Source of the DNA: Atriophallophorus winterbourni
Lineage: Eukaryota > Platyhelminthes > Trematoda > Plagiorchiida > Microphallidae
Assembly: GCA_013407085.1 (NCBI GenBank)
Contig: JACCGJ010006285.1
Location: forward strand, 1-64,000
DNA length: 64,000 nt
Reading direction: 5' to 3'
Both the position numbers and the translations under genes were made by a program. The notes below the pieces were generated by a model, which did no database searches, was not told where the DNA came from, and saw only the letters and a list, made by a program, of their open reading frames with translations. Of the stretch, positions 12,301-20,453 are shown piece after piece. Numbering within the stretch: the stretch's first letter is position 1; each line of letters starts with the position of its first letter.

Positions 12301-15300
12301 GAAGACTCGAACAAACGCCGAGTGGTGCTGGAGACGCCGATTTGTACCAAATTCCCAAGAATCTTCATTGAAGCCGACTCATCCTGCAGGAGGAGATAGT
12401 CGCACTAAGTAAAGTATATAAGGAAACAAGCTGAAATCGTATTGCCATTTTCTTTTTTTCATTCGCAACCCCGAAAGGTTATTAATCCAGGTGCAATCTT
12501 TGACTGCTTCAATTTGTCTGGATCAGGCATAGATACATACATACTTGACTTCTCTGTACGATTGAGGGTTTAAATCGTTTGATATCCAAACATCAATTGC
12601 CGCAGCTGCAATATACCCAATACGGTTATTGTTTGTTTAGATATTTTCTTGAGGGCAAAAACTCGAACGGTTAGGTTGATTAACAATTCTGACAGGTTTT
12701 CAAATAATAGCCACTGCATTTGAAACAGGAATTTTTTTGTTAAAACGGCAGAACGCTAATCAACCAAAAGTCAATTTTCTTTTTTTAATTTATTATCGGT
12801 TACTCACAAGTAGTACGAAGATGTAAAAAGTGTTAGACGAGATTTCTTTCGCTCGATAGCTGTTCGATATTTTGAATGATTATTCATGCTAACGAATAAT
12901 TTTTCACACTAAACAGAACACGACATAACTGCAAAACTTCTCGGATTGGGTGCGACGAGTACAAATAGCCATAGCCGATCTGGCGAAAAGTCTGTCAGCA
13001 ATTCGATTGCCTCGGTTGGGTACGTTTTTTATTTGCCGTACCTAAATTTTGAAGAATAGTTCTTTTGCTCCAATATGTATTGCACAGAGAATCACATATT
13101 CGTAAATAGCAAGCAGTAGAAGAATTGTCGATCGCATATTCATTCTTCGGCAATCCCTAGAATACCGCCACGTTTATAGGCAGCGTACTGTAGCGATCTT
13201 TCTTGATTTTAATCGTACTTTTGATTCTATCGATAGGAACGCATTATTTAATACCTCACTACTCAAAGGTGTACCTCAAAAGTACGTTCACATATTTAGG
13301 GCGTTTTATTCCCATAGTACTTGGCGCGTTTGGGTGTACAATAACCTGTCAGCTAACTTTCCTGCGGTTAGTAGTGTCCACCAAGGGTGTCTAATTTCTC
13401 CATTTCTGTTCCATTTTTTAACCGATGCTTCAATTAATGCATGTAATTCAGGCGTCTTGGAATTGGGCATCCAGATAGGCTCGCATTTCCGGAGCTGCTG
13501 TTGCTTTTCGGAATTTGAGTCATCTGTGGCGTCAGAGGCTTGTCTCTAAAACTCAAGGACAGAGTCTATAAGGCTACAATTCGTGCGGTTTTACTGTTAG
13601 AATGTCGAACCCGGACACTAGCGGCATTTGATGCAACCCGTCTTCAAGGTTGGGTTCAAGAGATCAAGATTCGCAAAATTGTGTTTAGTGACGGTCTTGT
13701 CGTCCACATCTTCTTGGAGCGTTTGAATAATATTGTCTGTTGTTGAGTGGAGTGACGAGGAAAGCTTTTTATGATGCGTGACAGTGAAGGCCACAAGGAA
13801 GGTGTCATGCTGATGTCGCTCTACTCGTTCATAACACTTGATTGGATAGCTGTTTGATTCGAGGTGTGGGCACCTCATCGGATTGTGTCTGTGTCTACTT
13901 GACAGATTCAGAAGCATTTTAGGTGTCATCCTTCCCCATCGTTTTAAAATTTTTACCACGTCATGGTTGTATTACAGTTAGGCACTCGGTACTTGCTACC
14001 AGTGTAACGGATGTGCAATCGTGCAGCATTTCTGTGTCGTGCGGTTAACATCGTGTTAAATTGATTGGGTGCACGCTGAAACACGCTGGAGTCTCACTTC
14101 CATTTCTGTTTCCCCCTCATATCGGTCTAAGCCTGGGCAGCCTGACAGTATCTTAACCCACGTGCAGTCTCTGACTGTACGGCACTTTGCCTGGATCAGG
14201 CTTGTGCTTTCATACCATACATACATATTCGTACAACATGCAAGGCGGTTAAAACAAGACTAACAGAATAATATGAATCGTTGGTCCATTTTGGCTGGTC
14301 ACACAATCAGTGTTACTTTCTTCCTTTGTAATAGGTTTTCTGGTCTGTTGATTGTAATACTACCCCGTTGATTTAAACTCTGCTTCAAGTCAACCAGTTC
14401 CCATTGATGCATCCCACTGATATATCAGTTTCCCTTGTCACCTTAATGCCACTGATTTCAATCGCAATTTCATTATGTTACTCAGTGCTACCCGTCCTCC
14501 ACACTCCGGACTGCGCCCTTTATCTTCCGGTCATATCTCCCTCGTGGAACTAGAACAGCAGCTGTTGCAATTTCACGAATCTGTAAGTCGTACGCTGTGC
14601 GAGTCTCTGGTCTCGCCGGTGGAGTTGAAACGACAGCACTCTCTGTGATAATCTGATTTTGCTCTGTAGATTCCAAAACACGTTGACAACGAGGCTAGTG
14701 ACGGCAGTTCAACCGAGGAACAACCCAAACACAATATCTTTCCACGTGTGCGGGACGTGATCAAAGCGCCCATATCCTCTGCACCTGGTGCTGCTGCTGG
14801 TAACACTCGAATTCTAAGCGACTTAGATCCTGGCTATGTGGAAGACGTGGATGAAGCGTATGAAGAATCTCGTGACAGTGCCGTGGACTCGTTTCCACAC
14901 GATCGCCAAGCGTTGCGTAAACAACATCGGCATGTCAAGCATCGTGAAGTCGCTTTAGAATCACATTCACGCGGTTCCGTACCTGGCAATCTACGGAATT
15001 CATTAGCGGGAGAACATGCGGACGATAACTTCCTGGACGATCTTGTCCCCATTACGCCGGACATGCTCGCAAAACCAGCATCGGTCTCGCATGTTATTAA
15101 TCAAACGGACTCCTCAACCGTGGTTACTCCTTCCCAAGGTGATCCGCCGGTTGATGGGTTGACAAGAAACCTGTTCAAACAATCGCTGTTGCATTTAATC
15201 CAGGTATGATTTCCGATGTGTTTGTGTTTTTATTGCGGGATGTTTATCCAATTGCTTGTTTGCTTCTTCGGTACTTAACACATATCAAATTCCGTATATA

Positions 15301-16507
15301 ATCAGCCACTTCATTTATTCCTTCCTATTACATTCTCCGTATATATGTATATGTGTCATCATCATCATGAAGCACAAGTCTGAAGCCAGACAAAGTGCCA
15401 AGCAATATGAAGCAGGAAAAGAAGGCACGCGGAATATGTAAAAGCAAATACGCAAAAAGCAGTTTGTTTTTATAGTCTCGCTGTATGCGATTTAGTTATT
15501 TTTTTGTTTTTTTATAAAATAATACCGGATAAAACAATTATGACACACATAATAAAATACACTGCTGCCACTGACTTCGGTTTGCAGCCATATCTCGTAA
15601 GGTTTCCAGCCAACTATTAGGTGGAGCTTTTGGACCCCAGCCAGGCTAACGAATACGCTCAACTGAGTCTTGCGCTACGGTGTGTTTCTTCATCCAAACG
15701 CGCCACGTCATAGACTGCCCACCCAATGCTCTGCGAATAAGGCACGGTATAGTAAACGGTGAAGAGGCATTCTCAAAACATGTCCCAACCATAGCAAACG
15801 AGCAACCTTCAGGATTTCTCTCAGTCCGTGGCCACCTGGTCCTAACACCCGCTTGCATACATCTATATTTGTAACGCGATGCTGCCACCGAATGCGAGCA
15901 ATCCTACGCAGGAGATAGTCGCACAAAGTAAGTAAGTAAGTAATCGTACGCAGGCAACGGGTATCAAAAACAGAAAGCCGACTGACATCTTCCGCTCGAA
16001 TAGACCAGGTTTCGCAGCAATAGAGTAGTGTAGCACGCGTCACTGCGTTGTACACTCGGCATGTGTGTATGAAATCACAAGCTTGATCCAGACATGTCGC
16101 ACAGTTATAGACTCTGCACGTGGACCAAGATACTCTCAGGCTGACCAGGGTTCGCCAGATGTGAGAAAACGGAAGTGAGCCTGCAGCATGTTTTTGTATG
16201 CAGCTCACAGAGCAGAAGTACTGTACTATACCGTTCGCACTGACTTAATTAGACTGCAAGATCGCCATCCGATAAGGATCTCGTGCTTCGTGTTAAGCGT
16301 ATTCGTCTTGACATCAGCGTCAGATACTGTTGCGGACTAGAATCAAGGTGTTTTCACATTCGTTTCACCCGACATTTCGAGAAAAATGATCTGCAATCAA
16401 GATGTCTGTGTTCAAGCTTTGTTTCCTTTCAGCACGATGAAGAATTTTTGGATGCGATCCACCGAGGTTATATCGAAACGTTGCGACGTCATTTAGCGAG
16501 ACCATAG
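3220..16507 (+). CDS. DCP1: mRNA-decapping enzyme 1 (DCP1), split gene
   Basis: DCP1 is the EVH1-domain activator of the decapping nuclease DCP2 and acts in cytoplasmic mRNA decay and P-bodies. Exons placed: 3220-3342, 5696-5826, 5871-5937, 8663-8927, 14486-14582, 14670-15203, 16433-16507. The joined product, about 430 residues without unplaced pieces, shows family landmarks in order: an N-terminal helix followed by HILDTSSSTHLYSF, the EVH1 core FMILNR and SPFMLYK, VWFYTPKDCVRIAERI, the short motif SPSIFDRLHKAEVDF, SGHISLVELEQQLL, an acidic linker, and the C-terminal trimerisation segment LLHLIQ joined to HDEEFLDAIHRGYIETL. Vertebrate DCP1A has counterparts of each. Splice phases match at all junctions except 3342/5696 and 8927/14486, where one small exon each (length 2 modulo 3) must be missing from my model. 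Introns are full of retroelements. Only the extent is given here; bases between exons are intronic. Confidence 0.8.
3600..4125 (-). mobile_element. LINE C-terminal fragment in DCP1 intron
   Basis: The minus-strand frame contains LHRFRWLGHVLRMPDHRLP followed by a WRKSRGGQ-like basic run, the hallmark C-terminal region of RTE-like and related LINE proteins. The frame at 4121-3708 is open for 137 codons. The last 100 bases (3600-3700) resemble 360-420 and the complement of 13750-13830, so they are likely the shared 3' end of the family. Confidence 0.65.
4140..4370 (-). mobile_element. SINE-like repeat Y
   Basis: Minus-orientation copy of a roughly 250-bp interspersed repeat. Its plus-orientation hallmarks are GGCAACCTGACAGT, CAGTCTCTGACTGT and GGATCAGGCTTGTGC, ending in a (CATA)n tail; here the tail shows as TATG units near 4150. 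No coding potential. Confidence 0.6.
4673..4890 (+). pseudogene. possible GIY-YIG nuclease remnant
   Basis: A plus-strand frame contains GYVYQVTCKHRGCELYYFMG. Spacing of the aromatic residue, VYQ, paired cysteines and YYFMG resembles the start of the GIY-YIG endonuclease of Penelope-like elements (pattern VYxIxC then YIG). The catalytic YIG itself is not preserved and nothing else of the protein is seen. Weak call. Confidence 0.25.
5297..5462 (-). mobile_element. SINE-like repeat Y
   Basis: Partial copy reading on the minus strand, from ATAAAATCACAAGCTTGATC to the TTGCACATTCG end. It abuts an opposite-strand Y fragment, so two insertions met here. Confidence 0.6.
5463..5535 (+). mobile_element. 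SINE-like repeat Y, 3' fragment with (CATA)n tail
   Basis: Internally deleted fragment keeping GGGCAACCTGACAGT, GGATCAGGCTTGTGC and a CATACATACATATA tail. Confidence 0.6.
5696..5826 (+). CDS. DCP1: DCP1 exon: EVH1 core
   Basis: The acceptor is a pyrimidine-rich run with a branch-like CTAAC and a CCAG ending at 5695. The exon enters in phase 2 (its first base completes an Arg codon) and reads SKAPFYSFMILNRKH, then IDSTMQIQLHSPFMLYK. These match the family blocks around NRL and PFLLYR of DCP1 EVH1 domains. It ends with one base of the next codon before GTACCG. Confidence 0.85.
5827..5870 (+). other. 44-nt intron of DCP1
   Basis: GTACCG at the 5' end, CCTAATC as a likely branch site, a TCTCTCTCTCCTGG tract and TTAG at the 3' end. 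Removing it restores the EVH1 frame across an in-frame TAG. Introns this short are known in flatworms and contrast with the 2.7-kb and 5.6-kb introns of the same gene. Confidence 0.85.
5871..5937 (+). CDS. DCP1: DCP1 exon: EVH1 C-terminal strand and helix
   Basis: With the base from the previous exon it reads DAIFSVWFYTPKDCVRIAER, corresponding to the WFYD...RIAEL block that closes the DCP1 EVH1 domain. The donor is GTAAGT at 5938 and the exon ends in phase 2. Confidence 0.85.
6040..6150 (+). mobile_element. SINE-like repeat Y, partial
   Basis: Keeps GCCTGGGCAGCCTGACAGTG, the AGTCTATGATTG block and GGATCAAGGCTGTCC before degraded tail units. Confidence 0.55.
6490..6720 (-). mobile_element. 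SINE-like repeat Y, near full length
   Basis: Minus-orientation copy from GTATGAAATCACAAGCCT to CTATTACACATCCGTG. It shows the same order of blocks as the copies at 13990-14235 and 55440-55715. Confidence 0.65.
6890..7060 (+). mobile_element. SINE-like repeat Y, 3' half
   Basis: Begins near the AAACACGCTGGAGTCTCACT block and runs to a CATACATACGTGCATACAT tail. Confidence 0.6.
7363..7905 (-). mobile_element. SINE-like repeat X, near full length
   Basis: The 3' tail (AAGT)n appears here as ACTTACTTACTTACTT at 7366-7381, followed by the conserved 3' end TGCGACTATCTCCTCCTGG and about 500 bp of body, ending with GGGAGCTTATCCCCAC. The copy at 11880-12415 is the same unit in the other orientation. 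A 204-codon frame runs through it but is not shared in frame by other copies, so I treat the unit as a non-autonomous retroposon. Confidence 0.7.
8663..8927 (+). CDS. DCP1: DCP1 exon: post-EVH1 Ser/Thr-rich region and short motif
   Basis: The acceptor AG at 8661-8662 gives the phase 2 needed to join the previous exon, so the EVH1 helix continues as IGKIISDLGGLGL. A Ser/Thr-rich stretch follows, then SPSIFDRLHKAEVDFKSK, which corresponds to the conserved SPxDILxMLxxAKxEY segment C-terminal to EVH1 in animal DCP1. The donor is AAG followed by GTGGGT, ending in phase 0. The acceptor has a weak pyrimidine tract, so the exact start is less sure than the end. Confidence 0.75.
9060..9175 (+). mobile_element. 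SINE-like repeat Y, 3' half
   Basis: GGCCTGGGCAACCTGACAGT, CAGTCTCTGACTGTGCG, GGATCAGGCTTGTGC and a short CATACCATACC tail. Confidence 0.65.
9185..9375 (-). mobile_element. SINE-like repeat Y
   Basis: Opposite-orientation copy directly after the previous one, ending in TTGTTGCACATCCG. The pair forms an imperfect inverted repeat in the DCP1 intron. Confidence 0.6.
9948..9993 (+). ncRNA. hammerhead ribozyme motif, family C
   Basis: Core CTGATGA (9954-9960), stem II GCCATC, loop TAGCCT, GATGAC with one C-A mismatch, GAAAC, and cleavage triplet GTC (9985-9987). GTTTTG before the core pairs with CAACAC after the triplet at five of six positions. Stem III can form only between two molecules, through palindromic ACGT. 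Confidence 0.65.
10299..10449. repeat. inverted repeat enclosing a family A ribozyme
   Basis: Arms 10299-10327 and 10421-10449 share GGTTAAAC and, perfectly, a 15-bp block CTTGAACAAAATATC. The ribozyme at 10366-10395 lies in the middle. Related GGTTTAACCC-type blocks flank other family A copies at 32200-32240, 33505-33540 and 59500-59530. Confidence 0.6.
10366..10395 (+). ncRNA. hammerhead ribozyme motif, family A, intact core
   Basis: CTGATGA, then a 3-bp stem II (TGC, loop TAGCA, GCA) flanked by A-A, then GAAAC and CGGTC with cleavage triplet GTC. All invariant core bases are present. Stem I is weak. Confidence 0.6.
10604..10622. repeat. (GT)n simple repeat
   Basis: Short GT run directly 3' of a badly decayed family A ribozyme (AAAACCGGTCGTGG at about 10590). 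Confidence 0.8.
10900..11335 (-). mobile_element. SINE-like repeat X
   Basis: Minus-orientation copy starting from the 3' end TACGACTATCTCCTCCTGG. It differs from the 7363 copy by a short insertion after GAGTCGGCTTC, at 10938-10968, and by several indels. Confidence 0.65.
11355..11590 (+). mobile_element. SINE-like repeat Y, near full length
   Basis: From TTGTGCAATCGTGCAACACC through GGCAACCTGGCAGT and CAGTCTCTGCCTCTG to GGATCAGGCTTGCG. The tail is eroded. Confidence 0.65.
11880..12415 (+). mobile_element. SINE-like repeat X, near full length
   Basis: Begins GGGGATAAGCTCCCACTG and ends GGAGATAGTCGCACTAAGTA, with a decayed (AAGT)n tail. With the 7363 and 10900 copies it makes long inverted repeats inside one intron. 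Confidence 0.7.
12465..12545 (+). mobile_element. SINE-like repeat Y, 3' end
   Basis: Short 3' fragment with GTCTGGATCAGGC and an ATACATACATAC tail. Confidence 0.5.
12550..13145. other. intronic sequence without recognised features
   Basis: AT-rich DCP1 intron. I see no repeat, exon or RNA here. The missing small exon between 8927 and 14486 could hide in this or neighbouring sequence, but I cannot place it. Confidence 0.4.
13150..13730 (+). mobile_element. LINE reverse-transcriptase fragment
   Basis: Plus-strand frames read VAIFLDFNRTFDSIDRNALF, then LLKGVPQKY, then VWVYNNLSANFPAV, VHQGCLISPFLFHFL, and after a jump SLKLKDRVYKATIRAVLL. This is the palm and thumb order of a LINE reverse transcriptase. 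The YADD-containing part is deleted and the frame shifts several times. Confidence 0.7.
13990..14235 (+). mobile_element. SINE-like repeat Y, reference copy
   Basis: The most complete copy: GTGCAATCGTGCAGCATTTC, AAACACGCTGGAGTCTCACT, GCCTGGGCAGCCTGACAGT, CAGTCTCTGACTGTACG, CCTGGATCAGGCTTGTGC and a CATACCATACATACATA tail. It ends about 250 bp before the next DCP1 exon. Confidence 0.7.
14486..14582 (+). CDS. DCP1: DCP1 exon: conserved SGHISLVELEQQLL motif
   Basis: The acceptor is TTACTCAG and the donor GTAAGT at 14583. The exon enters in phase 2 and leaves in phase 0, reading ATRPPHSGLRPLSSGHISLV then ELEQQLLQFHES. Animal DCP1 has a similar SGHxxxxVEELFG motif downstream of the EVH1 domain. 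The previous exon ends in phase 0, so one exon of length 2 modulo 3 is still unplaced between them. Confidence 0.75.
14670..15203 (+). CDS. DCP1: DCP1 exon: acidic linker and start of trimerisation domain
   Basis: The acceptor is CTCTGTAG, the frame is open for 178 codons, and the donor GTATGA is at 15204; both boundaries are phase 0. It carries an acidic low-complexity linker (DLDPGYVEDVDEAYEESRD), the segment DDLVPITPDMLAKP, and the first helix of the C-terminal trimerisation domain (LTRNLFKQSLLHLIQ). Trimerisation of DCP1 through this segment is known in animals. Confidence 0.85.
15590..16055 (-). mobile_element. LINE C-terminal fragment in DCP1 intron
   Basis: The minus-strand frame reads LLYCCETWSIRAEDVSRLSV, FDTRCLRTI, then after a 34-nt foreign insert RRIARIRWQHRVTN, then WLGHVLRMPLHRL. 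This is the conserved C-terminal region of a LINE protein. Confidence 0.7.
15913..15946 (+). mobile_element. micro-insertion: extreme 3' end of repeat X
   Basis: AGATAGTCGCACAAAGTAAG and more AAGT units, flanked by direct repeats TACGCAGG (15905-15912 and 15947-15954). It splits the LINE frame around it. The related LINE at 18349-18365 lacks the insert, which shows the empty site. Confidence 0.7.
16058..16215 (-). mobile_element. SINE-like repeat Y
   Basis: Minus copy from GTATGAAATCACAAGCTTGA to the block near TGTATGCAGCTCAC. It ends about 220 bp before the last DCP1 exon. Confidence 0.6.
16433..16507 (+). CDS. DCP1: DCP1 terminal exon: trimerisation helix and stop
   Basis: The acceptor is GTTTCCTTTCAG. 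The exon reads HDEEFLDAIHRGYIETLRRH LARP and a TAG stop at 16505-16507. Joined in phase 0 to LLHLIQ it rebuilds the animal DCP1 C-terminal pattern HLIKNDSSFLSTLHEVYLQ. No clear AATAAA follows in the next 300 bases. Confidence 0.85.
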   Translation, partial: HDEEFLDAIHRGYIETLRRHLARP

Positions 16508-16800
16508 AGGCTCGTGGATCTCCGTCTCGGCATTCGCAAACTTTCATCCCATTTTGTGTCTGTGTATGCTTACTTCTTCGACACAACCATCCTGCATCCA
16601 TTTAGCCCTGATTATTGTGTTTGAATATTGATTTTTCTGTTTTCCATCATATTCAACGATAAAAGCTTTCGGTGTAACGCGTGTGTTTTCGCTTGCTTCG
16701 GGTTAGTCGATAGTCTCGCTTACAGGTTGTCGAGCAGCAGTCGAAACGCAGCAGATAAATTCAAATGATGTCCACCGCCCAGTTGCTTCGAAAGAAGTTT

Positions 16801-16836
16801 CGATGATGAGGTCATCTAGTTTGATGACGAAACGTC
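16801..16836 (+). ncRNA. hammerhead ribozyme motif, family C, decayed core
   Basis: Stem II GTCATC, loop TAGTTT, GATGAC is perfect and GAAAC with GTC follows, but the 5' core reads CGATGATGA instead of CTGATGA. Probably inactive. Confidence 0.5.
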
Positions 16837-17099
16837 CGCAATCAACCATACCAGCTCGGAGAACAACTATGAACTACAATCCGGTACCTGAACTACAAGT
16901 TTTCAAAACTAAGTTATCGAACTATTTATGAATATGAAAATACGGTTACCGACAAAACTGTGATATTGAGTCATCCTCCTCATGGAGAGCATTACACTCG
17001 TAACAAATACCCAGTTCTTATCTGCCATGCAACCATGATATGTTAAAAAAGGCTGGAAACTAAAAAGCTGCGGATTCTGTAGAAGATTAGGCACAGACA

Positions 17100-17265
17100 C
17101 TTACTTTACTCACTTTTGTGCGACTATCTCCTCCTGGAGGATGAGTCGGCTCCGTTGGTGTCCCGGATTGCAGCCACCCACGCTCAGCGGTTAGAAGCGA
17201 GATCCGCGCAGATTCTAATCCAGGTCCGGTCCCACATGCGCCATCCGTAAACCGATCGCAGCAGC
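17100..17265 (-). mobile_element. SINE-like repeat X, truncated
   Basis: ACTTACTTTACTCACTT tail remnant, then TGCGACTATCTCCTCCTGG and the GAGTCGGC block. Beyond about 17150 it diverges from the longer copies. Confidence 0.55.
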
Positions 17266-17269
17266 TCCA

Positions 17270-17860
17270 CATCCCATCTCACGGTGGCGAGCCAAGTCTT
17301 CACTTGTTCTCCGCGACGACAACACCATTCTGCGCAGGGTGTCGGCGATATTGTCACCCTGGTTAGTTCAGGTCCGAGCGTCTCAGGGTGATGTGCCTAT
17401 ATCTGGAATCAAACATGAATCCAAACAAGTGTTGTGAACTAATAGAGCAACATCAGCATCATAAGCCTTTCCTCACCACTTTACTAGGCATCATACAGCG
17501 GGTTGCCGATGTTAGTTACGCTAGAATGGCAAATCACACTGTAGCACGTGTGCGACTACGATAGCTTCATCGTTACAGTTCAATCAAATCTTAATACTGG
17601 CCTAAACTATTGAAATATTTTATTCTCTTTATCGTATTCTGTCAATCGGGCGAGGGTGGTTGACGCATGCTACACATGTCGATGACATATTAACAATTAT
17701 AATCCGTGGCCTACTACGTACCGGCGATGCAGCCATCTTTACTCACTCCCAAGAGCAGCTCCAGTCGCTCAGGGATTACTTTTCGTCGGCATTCAAAGAC
17801 TGGATTGACACCCCGCATGAACAAAACCAAAGTTCCAGGTCAAGAGACGTTTCCGCCTCC
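17270..17860. other. no recognised feature
   Basis: No exon, repeat or RNA recognised between the truncated X copy and the AT palindrome. Confidence 0.4.
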
Positions 17861-17861
17861 C

Positions 17862-18011
17862 GTGCATCATCTCAATTTCGTATTGGACATTTCATCGTTT
17901 ATATATATATATATATATATATATTAATATATATATTATATATATATATGTATATATATATATGCGGTTAAAAAACGATGAAATGTACAATGCGAAATTG
18001 AGACGATGCAC
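17862..18011. repeat. AT-rich palindrome with 39-bp arms
   Basis: Arms 17862-17900 and 17973-18011 are inverted copies with about three mismatches, sharing GTGCATC, CTCAATTTCG and ACATTTCATCGTTT. They enclose about 70 bp of TA repeats. It could extrude as a cruciform. Confidence 0.8.
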
Positions 18012-18329
18012 TCTTTCCATTAAAGTCGGTTCATTGCTCTCGTTGCAAATGTTTCGGGCCAAACGCTTTCCTTCTATTGCACCCCATCCATTCCAGTGCA
18101 CCCTTCCAACTTTGGCTACACCAGAAGTATGTCTTGTCAAGCCACCCTCCAAAGTTATCAGATGACCGCCAGCCACTTTTTCCAGTCTTTACAAGCTGGC
18201 GCATATAGCGCTCGGCGTGGTAACTGTTCGGGTTTCATGCTCATACGTGCCCCAATCAACGGAGACGACGTCGGTTATTGGCTGTCTGTAGGATAGTTCC
18301 GTTACTTACTAAGACCTCAGAGTTGCAAA

Positions 18330-19700
18330 CGTGGTATTGCCGTCGAATGTGAGCAATCCTACGCAAACATCGTTGGTCGAAGACCTAGCCTCTTCTGTGC
18401 GAACTGTCCAACGTTCACTTCCATAATTAAATATTATCCTTACCGAAGTAGAATAAACCCTTCCCTTTAAACTGAAGCTTAAATCGCGTCTCTTCCAAAG
18501 GCACTTAAGTCTGGTAAATGCCAGTCTGGCTTTATCAATTCTGGACCTGAATTACTTCTCTATCCCACCCCTCGCAACCTACAAACGTCCTAATTAGTTG
18601 AACTGCTCATCATAATCGAGAACAAGATAATTTCAAGCTAAATTTGGCAGTTCTCCTGGCCAGTCCATGACAGAGCACTTTACACTTGCTAGGTGATAAA
18701 ATAACCGATACTTAGATGTCTCCATTGCCATCATACCCATGCCTGTTAGATAAATATTGTATATATGCTCAGTAAGCCAATATTATCAGCATAATCCAGG
18801 TCCAAAACACGTCCACCTGGAAGGAGCTCAACGACACCCATGGAGAAACTATGAAGCGCACTCCGGAGGACGTCCGTGATCGCAAAGTTAACAAGAACTG
18901 GGAGAATTGACAGCCTTGTCTTACATCTGTAGTAGTGTTGAATGGTATTGAAAGACTGTCATACGCTGTTATGATGGATGAATCGTCGATGTTGAAACAG
19001 AGACACTCGTTGCGTTCTATCAATCTATGCGTTTTTCTTAACCCAACCGTCAGGAATAAAGCACAAGGTCGGAATGGAACGTTAATCGAGAGTCCAAGGT
19101 TCGCGCGCCCAGTGAATGCTTCTGACCGTGGACATGGTTTGTATTTGTATGGCAAAAACAGAGTGAACGTGTGAGGGTACAGAAAAATCGTGGGAAAGTG
19201 CATATTGGGAACGATGGAAGTTGGTTGTCATGGCTGAGTCAGACAATTTGAATTTAGTGAAGATGGGGGTTTGTTGTCAAGGTACAACATTGCTCATCCA
19301 ACAGCAATTTCTCTTCGTTGCGAACTTCTGTCAATCAGGTAATCCGGCTTGTTTTATTCGTTAGGAGGGTGCCCTCCTAACGTACACCCATAACCTCCTA
19401 TCGACTGAGCTTATAAGTCCCTCAGGATAGAGACGTACTTCTGTGAGATTTTATTACGAAATAAGAAGTTCCATAGGCGGACCTGTCGACTAAGTCAAAG
19501 GCGCCTCTAATATTTAGAAACACCACTATGGTTGGTCGGCGATACAGGTTTCCGTGTTCTAGCCATTGACGCAGAACGAAGATCTGGTCTACACATCCGC
19601 GCCCTGGCCGAATACCAGCTTGTTTTTCGCAAGAAATGTCATCCCGAATCAGGGTAAGTCAGGGAAGAAGGATGGCGACCAGAATCTTATCTACCATTGG
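18330..19700 (-). mobile_element. degraded LINE reverse transcriptase
   Basis: Minus-strand remains in order from high to low coordinates: GAFDLVDRSA near 19490, TTTDVRQGCQFSQFLL near 18920, then GVVELLPGGRVLDLDYADNI near 18830-18780 with the YADD-type catalytic box, and a C-terminal part reaching 18340. Many frameshifts. Confidence 0.65.
19359..19382. repeat. perfect 24-bp palindrome
   Basis: 11-bp arms CGTTAGGAGGG and its complement around a TG spacer, inside the LINE remains. It could form a hairpin or be a protein-binding site; no function is shown. Confidence 0.85.
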
Positions 19701-20253
19701 GATAAGTGAAACCGATAGAATATTCCAAAATCTGGTTATACTTCAGGCAGTAATAAAGCATTTATGTCTAGTTTGGGACGCTTTAGTCTGGGTTTACTTC
19801 CGAACGGAAGGATCATTGTTGCGCACACTAACCCGTGATCGGTATATACACTGGTACTACAGTAAGATCTGCCGTTTTTGACACTACCTCGCCACCTGTA
19901 GCTTATCAGTACCGTAAATACCTCGGTTCGCACATTTTGCATTTCGCCGCTTGGGTTTATGTAACCATCAATAAATGTGCTCTGCATTTTGTGCTTTCGC
20001 TAGGTTATTTTGGAGCTGTAAAGTACACCGGTTGACACGAAATCAATTGACAAATCAGATCAAAGTGACGACCGGTACAGAAAGGTTTAGTACATTTCTG
20101 TGGTAGCGAGGTTTGCTTCTATTGATTATTTGTCATGTGCATACTGAACGTTTTGATCAATTTCGTTCTCTTCGATTGGAATATCTTTGGGACCGATCGT
20201 GTATTCATAATGCAAGGAAATTTGAGTGCAATCGGTTAGAGTAGTTTTTGGGT

Positions 20254-20286
20254 AACGTTTCACTTCTGACACAGAAGCTTCGTCAG
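20254..20286 (-). ncRNA. hammerhead ribozyme motif, family B, intact core
   Basis: On the minus strand: CTGACGA (position 7 may be any base), stem II GCTTCTG, loop TGT, CAGAAGT, then GAAAC and cleavage triplet GTT. Stem III would pair between molecules through AACGTT. It lies in the left arm of the inverted unit. Confidence 0.65.
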
Positions 20287-20420
20287 TGATAGTCAGGTCA
20301 TTCCCACGAGACGTGACACACTGTAGGCGTACTATAGGCTGTTTAGTGGTTAGGTCAAAACAGTGGCGGGGGGTTGACTACTACTTAATCATGTTCCCTG
20401 TCCTGACTATCACCCTTGGT

Positions 20421-20453
20421 CTGACCAAGCTTCTGTGTCAGAAGTGAAACGTT
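20421..20453 (+). ncRNA. hammerhead ribozyme motif, family B, core mutated
   Basis: Same hairpin and GAAACGTT, but the core reads CTGACCA, changing an invariant G. Probably inactive. Right arm of the inverted unit. Confidence 0.55.
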
